Source: Pectinophora gossypiella
Lineage: Eukaryota > Arthropoda > Insecta > Lepidoptera > Gelechiidae
Direction: 5' to 3'
Length of the DNA: 64,000 nt
Assembly: GCF_024362695.1 (NCBI RefSeq)
Contig: NC_065429.1
Location: 6,451,849-6,515,848, forward strand
A program made the position numbers and the translations under genes. Shown piece by piece: positions 33,301 to 48,300 of the stretch. Every line of letters starts with the position of its first letter. The stretch's first letter is position 1. The notes beneath the pieces are model-generated. The model saw only the letters and a list, made by a program, of their open reading frames with translations, had not been told where the DNA came from and did no database searches.

Positions 33301-36300
33301 TGGCGAGCGTGAAGGTAAATACCGTTTTGACTAATTCGTTTTATAATTAAAGTAATTAGTCGCAATCTAAGCGTCTCGCTCTAATTTGATTTAAAAACGC
33401 GCGGAGTAGGTAATGAAGTTTCGTGTTTTCATAGGTAAAGGTGAGGCGCTAGTGCTAGCGAGAATGCTCCTGCGCAATAAAATAGCATTCAAATTCAATT
33501 CAAATTCAAACATATCTTTATTCAGTAGGTAACATAGTTACACTTTCAACCGTCATTTTTAACATAACAAACGTCTCATCCGCCTAAAACTACTGCAGCT
33601 CACAACCTGTATAGCCGGGGAAAAGCTGCAAGAAAAACCTCGGCACAGGGCCATAGACGTTCTTTAAAAAAAAGAAATTATTATTATACAATATAGTAAT
33701 TTGACTGCCTAATATAAGTTTCCACTTAATGCACTGAAGGAATACAAAAGTGATACAAAAGGCTTCCTTATTGCCAGGGTAGCAATTTCTTCTTATATTT
33801 ATTTATTTAACACACACATTTATTATACTAACATTGGTGTTAATTCCTGTACACACCATCTAATTTTACTTTAAGTTATACCTGTCATTTTCTTATCCGC
33901 CGAAAAGGAAAGGGACGGATAACCAACATGCATAAAAAGTGAATACACGTCAATTTTAGGCAGAAGTCTGTCAAATCAAGTTAATGTCTGTTGGTGTACT
34001 CAGAATCATACATAACTTAAACATAAACAGCCTATATACGTCCCACTGCTGGGCACAGGCCTCCCCATAATCAACCGGAAGTATGGAGCATACTAATCAG
34101 AATCAACATAAATAAAATGAATAAATATATTCGACGTAGGTAATTATCATGGATAAACTTGTTGAAGATCAATTTAACATTTTTTAATCTATTGCTAATT
34201 AGTAACAACAGGGTCCGCTTAATTAATTTGAAGATTTGACAGGTCCAGTCTTTTACAGAAGCGACTGCCTGTCTGACCATCCAACCCGCGAAGGGTAAAC
34301 CAGCCCAATACAAGTTAGGTCACATACCTCCAAAAATGCATTTGTCGGGAATGTGGGTTTCCTCACGATGTTTTCCTTCACCGCTGAGCACATGATAAAC
34401 ATTTATGAGCCAAACATGAATTCGGAAACAAATAAGACAATCATTGGTTTAGAAAGAAAGAAACATTTATTACTTCCGGACACCACAGACACAGACAGAC
34501 AGGTACATTACATTTAACACAGGACAGAAACCACACGGAAATCAATAAGTACATAGACAAAAAAAATATACCAAAACAAAAAGAAAAACAAACCAAAATC
34601 ATAAAAAAAAACTAAGTTTTCTAAATGCAACGCACTGACGGCCCGATCATCTGGTGTGCGTCAAGCTAGCGGCACCAAAAAAAATAAAAAAAAATTAGGT
34701 TTAGGCCTGCGCTGGATTCGAACCTGCGAATTAGTAACCAATTGATACAGTTAAATTTCTTCTTCTTCACACTCTGTTCAACTCCATCACCATCAACAAT
34801 CACCATAGCAATACATCATCGCCCCCCGGCGTCACTCGGCCGGTCCCGAGGGGGCTTAAGCCAATTATCAGAGCAATTTGTACAGACAAACAAAGGGACG
34901 ACTTAACAAATTAGATCCCCGTATGAAGATAGGGAGGTGAAAGTTGCACGTCGATAAAAGTTAGGGAAATCTATTCATTTTATTCTATTTAGATCATTTT
35001 TTATTATCATAAGTAAGAAATTAAATACATTTGATCATCGTCAATAAAAAAAAATATTAAATGATATTTCAGCTATTGAATGGGATAGCCTCTAAGTTGT
35101 TGACAGTTAGAACTAAAAAATATTGAAGATATTTGTGTTGACAATTGCAACATAAAAATACCTTTTAAAAACCTGTTAAAAATAAATAAATAATCTTTCT
35201 TTTTCTTCTTCTTTTTGAGAATAAATAATATTTCTTTACATTCTTACATACATACATAAACTCACGCCTATTTCCCGCCTAGGTTACCAGAGACTATGGA
35301 ATTCCATTTGCTTCGATCCTGACACAATTCTCTTGCTTCCTCCACATTCATCAATCGCTTCATACACGCACGCCGGTTCATAGTAGATTGTACTAAACCT
35401 TTTCTAAGGATATCTCCAATTTATAGGTCTTCCTACATCAACCTTCGCGTTATGTAGGTACCCCTTTCGTGATCCTATTATCCTTCATCCGCTCTACGTG
35501 TCCGAATCAACTTACACACATCTTTTACAACACTTCTCTCTTTTATCACACCGTTACTCGCTCAATGTATGACTCACTACTACTTACTGATGTAAGTAAG
35601 TAGTCGTTACATGAGTCATGTCAGGGGCCTTTGGCGGCTCAATAGTAACCCTGACACCAGGGTTGAGGAGGTTGGTAATCCACCTCACAACCCACACGAG
35701 AGAAAAAGACTCAACGTATGTTTGTTTCTATTTGTTGTTGTAATAATTGACAACATTTCATTTTTACTAAGGTGCCTTAAATCGAAAACCATTTCGAGAT
35801 ATTTCTATGATTTACACAAAACACATTTTTTCAGATTTTTTAATTCAGTAATAATAGAAATATATTGAAAAATCCACGAGGTCAGAAGAGGAAGGCATAA
35901 TAAGTTCAGACCTTTACATAAAAATTATAAAAAAAGTAAATGTCATACATAACATGACACTTTGTTTGCGACTTGTTTTAAATACGCATGCAAAGGTACA
36001 TTACAGTATACTGCCTTCATTCTATCAATGGCAGAATCCAATTTTCAAAAAATATTTTTTGTAACTTCTAGTGGAAAAATCTTGAAAAGAAAAAATACGT
36101 GTCTTCTATTTAAACAAGTACTTTCGAAATAGCACAAAAAAACCACGGCTTAAAAATTTGAAATGTTGTCAATTCTTCACTTTTTTATATTTTGTATTCA
36201 TCGGTCTATCTCTAATTTATTCTCTGATACTAATTCGTAAAACACCTATAATATTGTAATGATGAGGGACATACCAGGCTACGTTCCCCAAAAGTAATGT

Positions 36301-39300
36301 AGATGGCGTTGTCGAGATTTAACGTGATAATTACCTATTTTCTCATGACTCGGGTAAATACATAAAACATAACATAAACTGCCTATATACGTCCCACTGC
36401 TGGGCACAGGCCTCCCCTCAATCAACCGCAGGGGGTATGGAGCATACTCCACCACGCTGCTCCAATGCGTGTTGGTGGAGGTGTTTTTACGGCTAATAGC
36501 CGGGACCAACGGCTTAACGTGCCCTCCGAAGCACGGAATCATCTTACATTTTCGGACAATCAGGTGATTCAAGCCTGAAAAGTCCTTACCAAACAAAGGA
36601 CAGTCTCACAAAGTGATTTCGACAATGTCCCCATCGGGAATCGAACTCGGACCTCCAAATCGTGAGCCTAACGCTCCAACCACTAGACCACGGAGGCTGT
36701 TAAATTGTTGGGTAAATACATAATTATACAAAAATATAATGTAATAGCAGAAGCTTATATAAATATATTTGTTGCTTGATATTTGCATCACACAAAAAAA
36801 TGTTGTATCAAAAAAATCTAAACTGCATAAGTTAGATGCTTGAAATTTGACATGCACTCCCACACACAAAGATCTCTCTTTTATAACACGCCACGCGAAC
36901 GAAGTCGCGGGCAAATGCTAGTACTTAATTATTATGCAAGTTTCAAATCTAAATAGGTTAATATAAAATATCGATACATTCCTAAGCACATCCCTACTTT
37001 ACGAGCGCGTGAAGCGGCCCAAAAAGCCAATTTTCAGTGGATTTCAGTAAAGAATCTATACATACGACTACCGACTCGACCTCGTTGTACACTCACACGC
37101 TAAAAGCTTTTCATTACATACATACATACATACATAAACTCACGCCCGTAATCCCAAATGGGGTGGGCAGAGCCACAAGTAATCAAAGACAACTTGCAGC
37201 CACTGTTGTTGCTTTTCATTATTTTAATTAAATATTAGTTTCAGCCTCCGTGGTCTACTGGTTAGAGCGTTGGGCTCACCATGGTATTAGAAGACCATTT
37301 TCTTTGACTTATTGTAGATTTGCCGCAGATAGCATTAACTACTTGACCGGACAAATGGGGAGCGTTGAAGGCTCTCACCCGGTACGTTTAAGACAACAGG
37401 CCTGAGGGTGCCCAGTTGGGCGCGAACCTCGGCTCAGGGCGTCGTCTAAGAGGAAAAATATTTGAACGAAAAATTATGTACAACCTCTTTATTTAAATTG
37501 TTTTTTTAAACTATTAACTATATATAATATATGGTCAATGTGTATATGAATGTACGGTCACGGGCATTAATAAGTATACACTTTGGTACCATGTCACATT
37601 AACTTTTTTGACACATTGAACTGTAAGTCTCACTAAATGTCAAATATGTTAGTGCGACAGAGTCCTAAAGTGGGTACATTATATTGCTCGTGACTGTACA
37701 CCGTTCATTAATTGGTGCGAATAGGGTGCACGTACAAATGGATGCCCGTTAATTTATTGGTTGACGCTGGTTTTTATGAGCTCGAGTGGTTGGCAGTTAA
37801 CCGAGCCTGTCGTGAGCTTTTTAAATAATATTTCTTTGGACATAAGATATTAATAATCAAATTATACCTTTGTCATCATTTCCGTATCCGTGCTTCGGAA
37901 GGCACGTTAAGCCGTTGGTCCCGGTTAAAGAAGAAAGAAAGAAACATTTATTACTTCCGGACACCACAGACACAGACAGACAGGTACATTACATTTAACA
38001 CAGGACAGAAACCACACGGAAATCAATACACAGAAAAAGAAGAAAAAAAAAACAAAAAAAAATCATAAAAATAATAATAATAACCACTACTACTAGTTAC
38101 TGATGTAAGTACGTAGTCGTTACATGAGTCACGTCAGGGGCCTTTGGCGGCTCAATAATAACCCTGACACCAGGGTTGATGGGGTTGGTAATCCACCTCA
38201 CAACCCACACGATAGAAGAAGAAGATCATCCCCCTAGCGCTATCCCGTTTTAACAGGGTCCGCTTACCTAACCTGAAAATTTGACAGGTCCGGTTTTTTA
38301 CAGAAGCGTAATAAACAATAAGTACTTAAATTAAAGTCGAGTTCACTGTTTTAAAGCCTGAATCGGGATTCGAAATTCGAACCACTAAGAATAAGAATAA
38401 AATATACGTAAATTTATTGCCAGTAACAATTTACATTACACTACAATGTAAGTTAAGCGTTCCCCAAACCAGGTTATCACGGATTTTTAAGTTTAACTAC
38501 ATAACGGCCCCAATTCCTGCAGACACCTCCTAATTTTACTTTAAGTTATACCTGTCATTTTCTTACCCGCCGAAAAGGGAAGGGACGGATGATTGACAGC
38601 TCTTAATTTTAGGAAGAATGAGTAAATGAATGAATAACCCGAGCGAAAGGTATCTCGCTGGTATGCAAACCGTTTGACGTGTGCAGTGCTGTCAACTTAA
38701 TTCTGTCGAGTTATTGGCCAATGTAAAATTTTTAGACGGTTGTTTTAGATTTGTGCTTAAAATTGACGTGTGTTCCATAAATTTTATGCTTGTGGATTAC
38801 CCGTCCCTTTCCTTTTCGGCAGATAAAAAAATGACAGATATAACTTAAAATAAAATTAGATGGTGTTTATAGGAATTAGCTCCAACATAAACAGCCTATA
38901 TACGTTCCACTGCTAGGCACAGGCTTCCTCTCAATCAGCCAAGTTTATCTTTCTTTTTTTTAATGATTCATTCAAAACCTTCGCTTCTTACCAATAATTA
39001 CTAAGCCTTCTCGCAATATTTTCGTCAACCTCGAAATGGATATAGGACAATAGAAGGGGCGGTGGGCGGGCCGCGCATGCGTTGTAGTGTGTTGCCAACT
39101 GAAAATATTGAAATGTATCCTTTGATCGGATCGTGTTTGGAATTGAATTTCGAGTTTGGGTTTCGTTAAGAGATATTTAAATAAGATAGCCAATGTTGTC
39201 TTGTGGTACACCGGTTTGCTTCTCATTCGGGGAGTGCGGGTTCGAACCCCGGTAGCGGACTTGCACCATCATCATCAGCCCATTAACGTCCCCACTGCTG

Positions 39301-42300
39301 GGGCACGGGCCTTCCCTATGGATGGATAGGGAGATCGGGCCTTAAACCACCACACGGGCCCAGTGCGGATTGGTGGTTATTAACGACTGCTAATGCAGCC
39401 GGGATCAACGGCTTAACGTGCCTTCCGAAGCACGGATGAGCTTGAGATGAAAACTTTTTTTGTGGTCACCCATCCTATGACCGGCCTTTGCGAAAGTTGC
39501 TTAACTTCAACAATCGCAGGCCGAGCGCGTTTACCGCTGCGCCACCGAGCTCCTCACCAATGACTTGCACCAATGAGTTAATATTATTATATAAATATGT
39601 AATTGTAAATAACATGTATATACCTAGCCAGAATATCCCAAATTCCAATCCTGTTTCCCTTTATTTTTTTACCGTATTTCCTTACCATATCCACGTTTCC
39701 CTAACTTTAACTTCTTGTATTTGGCTAAATGCGTAGCGAAGCCATTAAAAAAAATCAGTTTCGTTTAGTACGTCTTTTTTTGACGTGACTTATTGTAGAT
39801 TTGCCACAGATGGCATAAAGAACTACTTGGCCGGATTACTAAACGTCAAAACACGAAATAAGTAACTATGAAAGTATGAAAAAGCAACTTGAGACGTCAT
39901 AGAAAAACGTGGTAAAATTTCGGACATATTTACGTTTTTCTTGAGTAAAATTCATAAATAAGATAAATAAAATGCTTTTCGTTACTTTTAGATCTGTCTT
40001 TATTTAGTAATCAGAATTTCATAATTTATCTTGAACCTCGTACACGATCCAATTTATCTTAAGTGCAGTTTTCACTAACACAGTTGGCTCGACCATTACA
40101 GACGGCGATACGGCTCACCTATCACGTTGGCCTAACAGAGAGCTCGGTGAGGTGTGGGTACTTAGTTCATCTTGCGATGGATGTACCTCTGACTACCCCA
40201 ATTGGGATATAGTCGTGAGCTTAGTTTTCATGTATGTATGTGTATACAGGGTGTTAGTGACATCGTACCGAACACTGAGGGGGTGATTCAGACCATGATT
40301 CTGAGTTAATATCAAGTGGAATTTTCCGTCGCAAAATTCATGTGTTTTTTGTGTGTTTTTAAATTATTTTCAATTTTATATTTTTTTTACTACTTACACC
40401 CCGTACAAGTATGTACAGTCATGAGCAATGTAATGTACCCACTTTAGAACCCTATCACACTATTATATTTGACATTTAATGAGACTTGCGGTTCAATTTG
40501 TTAAAAAAGTTAATGTGACATGGTTTCAAAGTGTAGGTATACATATTAATTAGTACTCGTGACCGTACAAGTAGGCATACAAGTAGATGGGTAGGATGTT
40601 AGTGCCATCGTAACAAATACTGAGGGGAATGATTCAGACCATGATTCTGAGTTGATATCAAGTGGATTTTCTTATCGGAAAACTTATGAAAATTTTAGTG
40701 TACTTATTTTTTTATTTATGGTCAGTTTCATACTTTGCGACGGAAAACTTGATATCAACTCAGAATCATGCTCTGAACCATCCCTCAAAGTTTTCATTAC
40801 GATGTCACTAACACCCTGTACGTATTTTTTTTAATCTACGATAAAAAAAACCAGACTATTCAACCAATAAAACCCAATTTGTCTCTTACAAGATTATCAC
40901 CCGCGTATAACCGAATGAGGGTGAACAGCATTTACAAATGGCGTACTTAGCTATTTTTTTTTTTATTTAATGGGTAGTTACCCTCCTAGCCTGCGACAGA
41001 AAACTGGTACACGCGTTACACCTGCTCCGGATTACTCTTAAACGTGACAGGTTGCTCGAGGGCCCAGATTCGATGCTCGGTGTGGTATAGTTGGTGACTT
41101 TATCGACTATTTACTAATTTCTATCGTAATTCTTTCCACAACCAACGTCTTCTAGAAAAGTCGGGGAACCAATCCAAGCCCGTTCTTCATTTGTTTCGTT
41201 CGCCGCGGAATTCTCACTTCCGTTCCCGCCGTTTCTGTTTACTTACTTTTTAAATTACTTGATTAGTAGTGAAACATTTTCAATTATAAATAATTTATGT
41301 TATTAATTCTATTTACTTAATAATATTTTGAATAAATTAAATACTTTTAAATTATAGGCCAATTTGCTTGGACGATAAAAGTGCAGGTAAATTAATAGTC
41401 CGTATAAATTCCAACGTAGAAAAAAGTAACTGATTTGACTAGTTGGAAACCTATAACACAACATTAGACATTAAAAATCTGGCACTTTAGAAATAAATAA
41501 TTATTCTATTCTATTAGAAATAGATTTTCATTAAAGGTTGCCTGGAAGAGATTGCTACCTTAGCAATAAGGCTGCCTTTTGAGCCATTTGTGTGAGTGCA
41601 GAGGTTTTATATAGCTAGCTTTTTAGGTTAAGGAAAACATCGTGAGGAGACCCACATTCCTGAGAAATGCGTTTTCGGAGGTATGTGACCTAACCCGTGT
41701 TGGGCTGGTTTTCCCTTCGCGGGTTGGAAGGTCAGACAGGCAGTCGCTTCTGTAAAAGAACCGGACCTGTCAAATCTTCAGGTTAGGTAAGAGGACCCTG
41801 TGAAACGGAGATTATGATTGTATAGCTTTCAGCAATTGCCATCTGTCTCTTATAGAAATTAGCATCAGAAATCACCATTTTAATCATCTACTTAATATTT
41901 TTTATACCACCCCCAATTAAGTAAATCGCCACCATTAAATTATGTCACCAACCCTAAGATTAGTACAACCATATCATATGTCACTATTTATTCACTTATC
42001 ACATGTTATAAACTCTAATTTCAGTCGCATAAAGTTAATTTTCCATTGCGCCTTGTTACTGGGTTGATCAACCATGTTTAAGTTTGTAGTTTAGGATCGT
42101 TTCGTTAAAGAAATAAAGTGTAGTTTCGTTTGTCAATGGGCTCATTTACTAGGGTAGAATTTGCAAAATATTTTTATTAGGGTGAATTAATCGTAGGGGT
42201 GGTAAAGGTGATTTATTTTTGTTTATTGTTCGTTAAGTTGTTTGTTTATATTTGAATGCGTGAATTTAATGTTTTGAATTTAGCACGCTTCTAATTGTAA

Positions 42301-45300
42301 AGTGGAAATTAATTGGGTCGTGTAATAGGTTCGAGATAGATTATGACTTTCTGATTAAAAATACTAAATAAAGACAGATCTAAAACTAACTAAAAACATT
42401 TTTTTTTCTATTTAATGTATTTATGAATTTTAATCAAGAAAAACGTAATAATAAGTCCGACATTTTTTCACGCTTTTCCAAGACGTCACAGTGTGCTTAT
42501 ACAAATACAAATTCCATAGTAATTTCGTGTTTTGACGTTTAGTAATACTTCAGGATCCAGATACCGACCCCGCCGGCGTGGTCGACGATTTCCCTCATTC
42601 AGCGCTTATCGATATCGACCCGCTAGGGTCGATTAATTCTTTCAAATATTTTTCCTCTCAGACGACGCCCTGAGCCAAGGTTCGCGCCCAACTGGGCACC
42701 CTCAGGCCTGTTGTCTTGAACGTTGTACCGGGTGAGAGCCTTCAGCGCTCCCCATTAGTCCGGCCAAGTAGTTAATGCCATCTGCGGCAAATCTACAATA
42801 AGTCACGTCAAAAAAAAACTAAAAAAAATCAACTGTTGAATGGGATAGCCTCTAAATTACTGAGAGTTAAAACGAGAAAAATTATAGAAGATATTGATTT
42901 TGACAATTGCAACATAAAAATACCTTTAAAAAAGTTAAAAACAAATGAATAATCTTCTCCCTTTTTTCTTTATCTTCTTTGTTTTTGGGGAATAAGTAAA
43001 TAATATTCTTTACTTTTTTATCTTTGGCCGTACCGTGGTAGCCCAGTTGGTACAACGCTTGCCTCTCACTTTGAGGTCGCAGATTCGAAGCCAGCACAGG
43101 CCTAAACCAATGATTGTCGAATTTAGACTTTGACTGATTTGACTAGTTGGAAAATAGCCTATATAACTCATTGGTGCAAGTCCGGTACGGGGTTCGAACC
43201 CGCGCTCGATACATGACATAAGAAGATGACAAGTTATTTAATAACTAGAGAAACACATTTCATCATCAGCCCATTAACGTCCCCACTGCTGGGGCACGGG
43301 CCTTCCCTATGGATGGATAGGGAGATCGAGCCTTAAACCACCACGTGGGCCCAGTGCGGATTGATGGTTATTAACGACTAATGCAGCCGGGACCAACGGC
43401 TTAACGTGCCTTCCAAAGCACGGAGGAGCTCGAGATGAAAACTTTTTTTTGTGGTCACCCATCCTATGACCGGCCTTTGCAAAAGTTGCTTAACTTCAAC
43501 AATCGCAGACCGAGCGCGTTTACCGCTGCGCGTGTTGCTCCTCGAGAAACACACTTAATACCAGGCATTTGTACACACCATCTAATTTAATTTTAAGTTA
43601 TACCTGTCACTTTCTTACCCCTTTAATGATTTATGTAAATCTTCGCCAACCACTTGGCCGGACAAATGGAGACCGCTGAGGGTAAAATACAAACTGAGCC
43701 TAACATAACAAAACCCGACAATGGCGTTATAAAGCGCAGCCAAGCGCGACAGACAATCAGTATAACTCAATTTCTACCCCTCTAAGACACATCTCGTTAT
43801 GTACCCCCACCCTCTCCTTGTGGAGGACTCACTGTTTACCCCTCTTGGGGCACAGCGTGATGGACTATTTGGAATAATTAATGAATGGTCATTTTTTAAA
43901 GTAATTCAACTTAAATGGGTTTTTTTTAAATACTTCCTGTCATAAATTGCACGTTAAGTCGTTAGTCCCGGTTACTATTTACTGATATAAGTATGTAAAG
44001 AAAGAAAGAAAGAAAGAAAAAAGAAAGAAACATTTATTATTTAGGACACCACATCCACGGATGTAGTCGTTACATGAGTCACGCCAGGGGCCTTTGGCGG
44101 CTCAATAATAACAATGTATTTTTTTAATGACACCAGGGTTGATGAGGCTGGTATTCCACCTCACAACCCACACGATAAGAAGAAGAACATCGAAAAAGTC
44201 GTAAGGGAACCCACATTCCCGAGAAATACATTTTCGGAGGTTCATACCTAACCTGTACTGGGTTGGTTTACCCTTCGCGGGTTGGAAGGTCAGACAGGCA
44301 GTCGCATCTGTAAAAAACCGGACTTGTCAAATCTTCTGTCGAAACTTTTCGACCAGCAATATTGCTATTTGACATTTTTTGCATTGTGCACTTTCTTTTA
44401 TATGCGCAAATGTCACATTGCAATATTGCTTTCTTACATCTTCTTCTCTTGTGGTTTGCGAGGCGGAGTACCAACCTCATCAACCCTGGTGTCAGGGTTA
44501 CTATTGAGCCGCCAAAGGCCCCTGACATGGCTCATGTATCGACTACTTACTTACTTAGTAAGTACCCAGAACCCAGGACCTTCGGATCGTGAGCCCAACG
44601 CTCGACCACTGAACCACGGAGGTCGTTAGAGAGAGAGTTAGACAGGAGGCTTTCTGAGATGAATTGCTTCGTGGCCATTTTAACCCCCCTGGTAAACGTC
44701 CCACTGCTGGGCACAGGCCTCCCCTCAATCAACCGGAGGGAACGGAGCACGCTCTACTACGCTGCTCATCTGCGGGTTTGTGGAGGTGTTTTTACGGCAA
44801 AAGAAAAATATAATTCTTTTTTTAATCTCTTCTTTCTTCCAGTCGGTAAATTATGCTCCCCAGCAGTGTGTAAGGGCAACAGATTGCTTGATATTATCGA
44901 TCCCCCCTCCTCCGCGGGGGGTCCTCGGCGTTATTTATGTTTCTTTCAAGTTGCCGACGCACCGCGATTGGCTCGATCCCACGGCCAGGTATGTTGCTCT
45001 ACTTGGGTTTTTTTAACGTGTCTTTTTATATGTTTGCTGCAAATGGTATTAACTACTTGGCCGGAACATAGCTGGCGTGGAGCTTGAGCAGACCCTAGAC
45101 TGAAAAATCTCATTGATGTCCAGGGTGTAACGGTCTAACAAATCAAATCAAATATACTTTATTGCACTGAACTACATTTAAACAATCAGACATAACACAT
45201 GAATACAGTACAATTTGGGCTAACCGTGCTTATCAATTTCAAATGAACATTCTTCTCTCGAGTGGGTCATCAACCCTGGTGTCAGGGTTACCACTGAGCC

Positions 45301-48300
45301 GCAAAACCCCCCTGACATGACTCATGTAACGACTACGTACTTAAGTAAATAGTAACCGGGACCAACGGCTTCGCGTTCCCGCCAAATCACGGATCATCTT
45401 ACTTTCGGACATATGGATCAGTCTGCAATGTTTTGAATGTGTGAAAGATCGCAAAGTGATTTATATAGTGATATATGTAATGAGAATCAACTATTCTACT
45501 GGTAGAACGTAATCTAGATATATAATATATGACATGTCATCATCCTCATCCAAGCCGTGTCCGGCAACGGCGACTCCTAAATGTCTATCCCAGGTCAATG
45601 TTATGATAGGCTCTAATATGACTAGCAAAACCGAACTTCGATTTGAAGATTCGGCCACATGGCGCACAGAATAACTGGCCAGCAGAATTAAATGTATAGT
45701 TGTAGGAGGGCTTGTGTCGAGTCTTCCGTATTTGACGTTTTACGTCAAGATCTTCTAAACGCTTGTTTTCGTACAGTTCCACGTTTTTGTGGACAGTGTA
45801 ACGCCATTCCGGTCTAAGACGAGCTCGCTCCTCCCAACTATCAGGTGGAATATCACAAGCCACAAGGTTGCGCTTGAGCACGTCTTTGTAACGCAGGTAT
45901 TGCCCACATATGACATGTAATATGAACTCATCATCATCATCAAAAGACGAAAAAAAAGACGGGGAAAATAGGCAACACGGGTTCCGCTTACCTAACCTGA
46001 AGAAACATGTAATATGAACTATTACGAATAAATGAATATGAATAGTTTACATTCAAAATTACCCCACCGGGCTTCGAACCCGGGACCTCCGGATCGTGAA
46101 CCATGCAATCTTATCTTATCTAGCCTAAAGTATCCCACTGCTGGGCGAAGGTCTCCTTTCATTTCCTCCAGGACTCAACCATTCAACCACGAAGAAAACT
46201 AAAGTAGAGCAACTTACAACGCGATTAATCCAAAGAGGTCACAAGTTTAGTGAAATAAATTTTCCTGCCGCTTGTGAGGGGATGACAATGTTTCTGAAAG
46301 TTTCCTGTAATAGTTTAACTATAATTAACTCGACTGAAGTAATCACAAACCTTTCGGCCAAGTGGCCTTCTTCTATCGTGTGGGTTGTAAGGTTGCCTTC
46401 CTAAGCACGGATCTATCACCAGGTCACCTGACGCCTACCCCTTCGGGGTTATAGGCGTGATGCTGTTAAGTAAATGTCAAACAATATAACTTAATCGACA
46501 CCATTTTTCCCTCCAAATTCGACAGATGCGCTGTCGGCTTATCGTGTTGTGCAAACACGGCCAAATGTCGAGTCACTAGCTGTTACTCTAATTGATAATT
46601 ATCATTTTTATAGGCTTATCCTGCGGTCGATAGTGATGGCATAGAAGTAGCAGTATTAGGTATTTACGGACTAATGTATTTAATTAAAGTATTAAAAGTA
46701 TAGAAAAGTGTAATAATAAAAATAAAGTAATAGTTAAGTAATAGTTTAGTAAAGTGTAGTGTATTAGTAGTTTAGTGTTGTATTAGTGTTTGTATTTATT
46801 TAAAGTATCGTGGAAAATACTGCACCGACAAGAACGTGGCTCTTAAATTAGCGAGGATGTGATGTATTTCATTACTTTTACTTGTCACATATATAAAATA
46901 TATAATTAAAACTGTACCTTTTAATAACAGTTCAAATTTTCTTTGCAAAGTAAATATAAAAGCATTGCTCGTGGGTAATTTATTTTTAACGGAATGGCAA
47001 CGCAGGGCGGGATGACGTCAGCTGGGCTAACCTTGAAATGTTAGCTGTCAGTTTTGAGCATACCAGCGGGCCTAGCACCGTAAGCACGCGACTCTTTCTC
47101 GCCGCGACAGAGATCGTCTGTCTCTCTCTGTGCAGTACTGTGAGAGAGTGACGGGTGACGTATATCGAGGCGAGAAAGAGTCGCGCGCTTACGGTGCTAA
47201 GCCCGCTGGTTTTGTTATACCATGGTGACAACCACATGACCGCCATTTTGAAAAATCATAATCTTATGTCATTTTCGTCAACAAAACCTCGTTTTCTTTC
47301 GAGGATAAAAACTGCCTATTTCTACATTGTTTTAAGTTTACGCGGTTATTATCATAATTAAAACACATAATAACGGGTTCTTACCGCGTAATAACGGGTT
47401 CTTACTGCCTATTTCTCCCGTCAGGTGCCGCTACTGTTGAGTGTTTTTAAATTATGACAGCTCCCCATACTATTTCAATAAACAAATATGTTGTTTTGGT
47501 TATATATTTACACTTTTTACTTTACGCAGCGTTGAACTGCAAAATCATAGTGTTATATTTATTCCCTAAAGATCGGAATAAAGAAGGATACTTGGAAAAA
47601 CTGTATTTGCAATCAAAACTGCCTTTATCCAACTGGTTGTTTTTCTTTTTCGTAACTCATCCTTCAGACGGGATACACTCTACGTTGCTCCACATTTTAT
47701 AGCAATTTATCACGAATTTTAGCTGGACAGTATGGAGAACTGTCAAAATTTAGGAACACTCAACAGTGCTGCCACCTACATACGAACTTCTAGTTTTTAT
47801 CCTCATTGTTGAGGAGCTCGGTGGCGCAGCGGTAAATGCGTTCGGTCTGCGATTGTTGAAGTTAAGCAACTTTCGCAAAGGCCGGTCATAGGATGGGTGA
47901 CCACAAAAAAATAGTTTTCATCTCGAGCTCCTCTGTGCTTCGGAAGGCACGTTAAGCAGTTGGTCTCGGCTGCATTAGCAGTCGTTAATAACCATCAACC
48001 CGCACTGGGCCCGCGTGATGGTTTAAGGCCCGATCTCCCTATTCATCCATAGGGAAGGCCCGTGCCCCAGCTGTAGGGACGTTAATGGGCTGATGATGAT
48101 GATGATCCTCATTGTTATTCGATTCCTTAATATCGATTATAAATAGCATCCTAAGTTATGAAATAACGTATTCCCATCACTATAGATTATCTTTATAGTG
48201 CCTGCTTATGCCAGCTAGGTATATTGGTTAGGCGAAGCTAACCAATCTCGGCTAATTCACATAATTGCTTCGATTAGATTTTATGAAAAAGGACAGTCGT

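Noticed and set aside
43997..44030. AAAG-repeat run as a regulatory GAGA-type tract
   Set aside because: It is the tail of the same LINE 3' end seen at 34450 and 37927.
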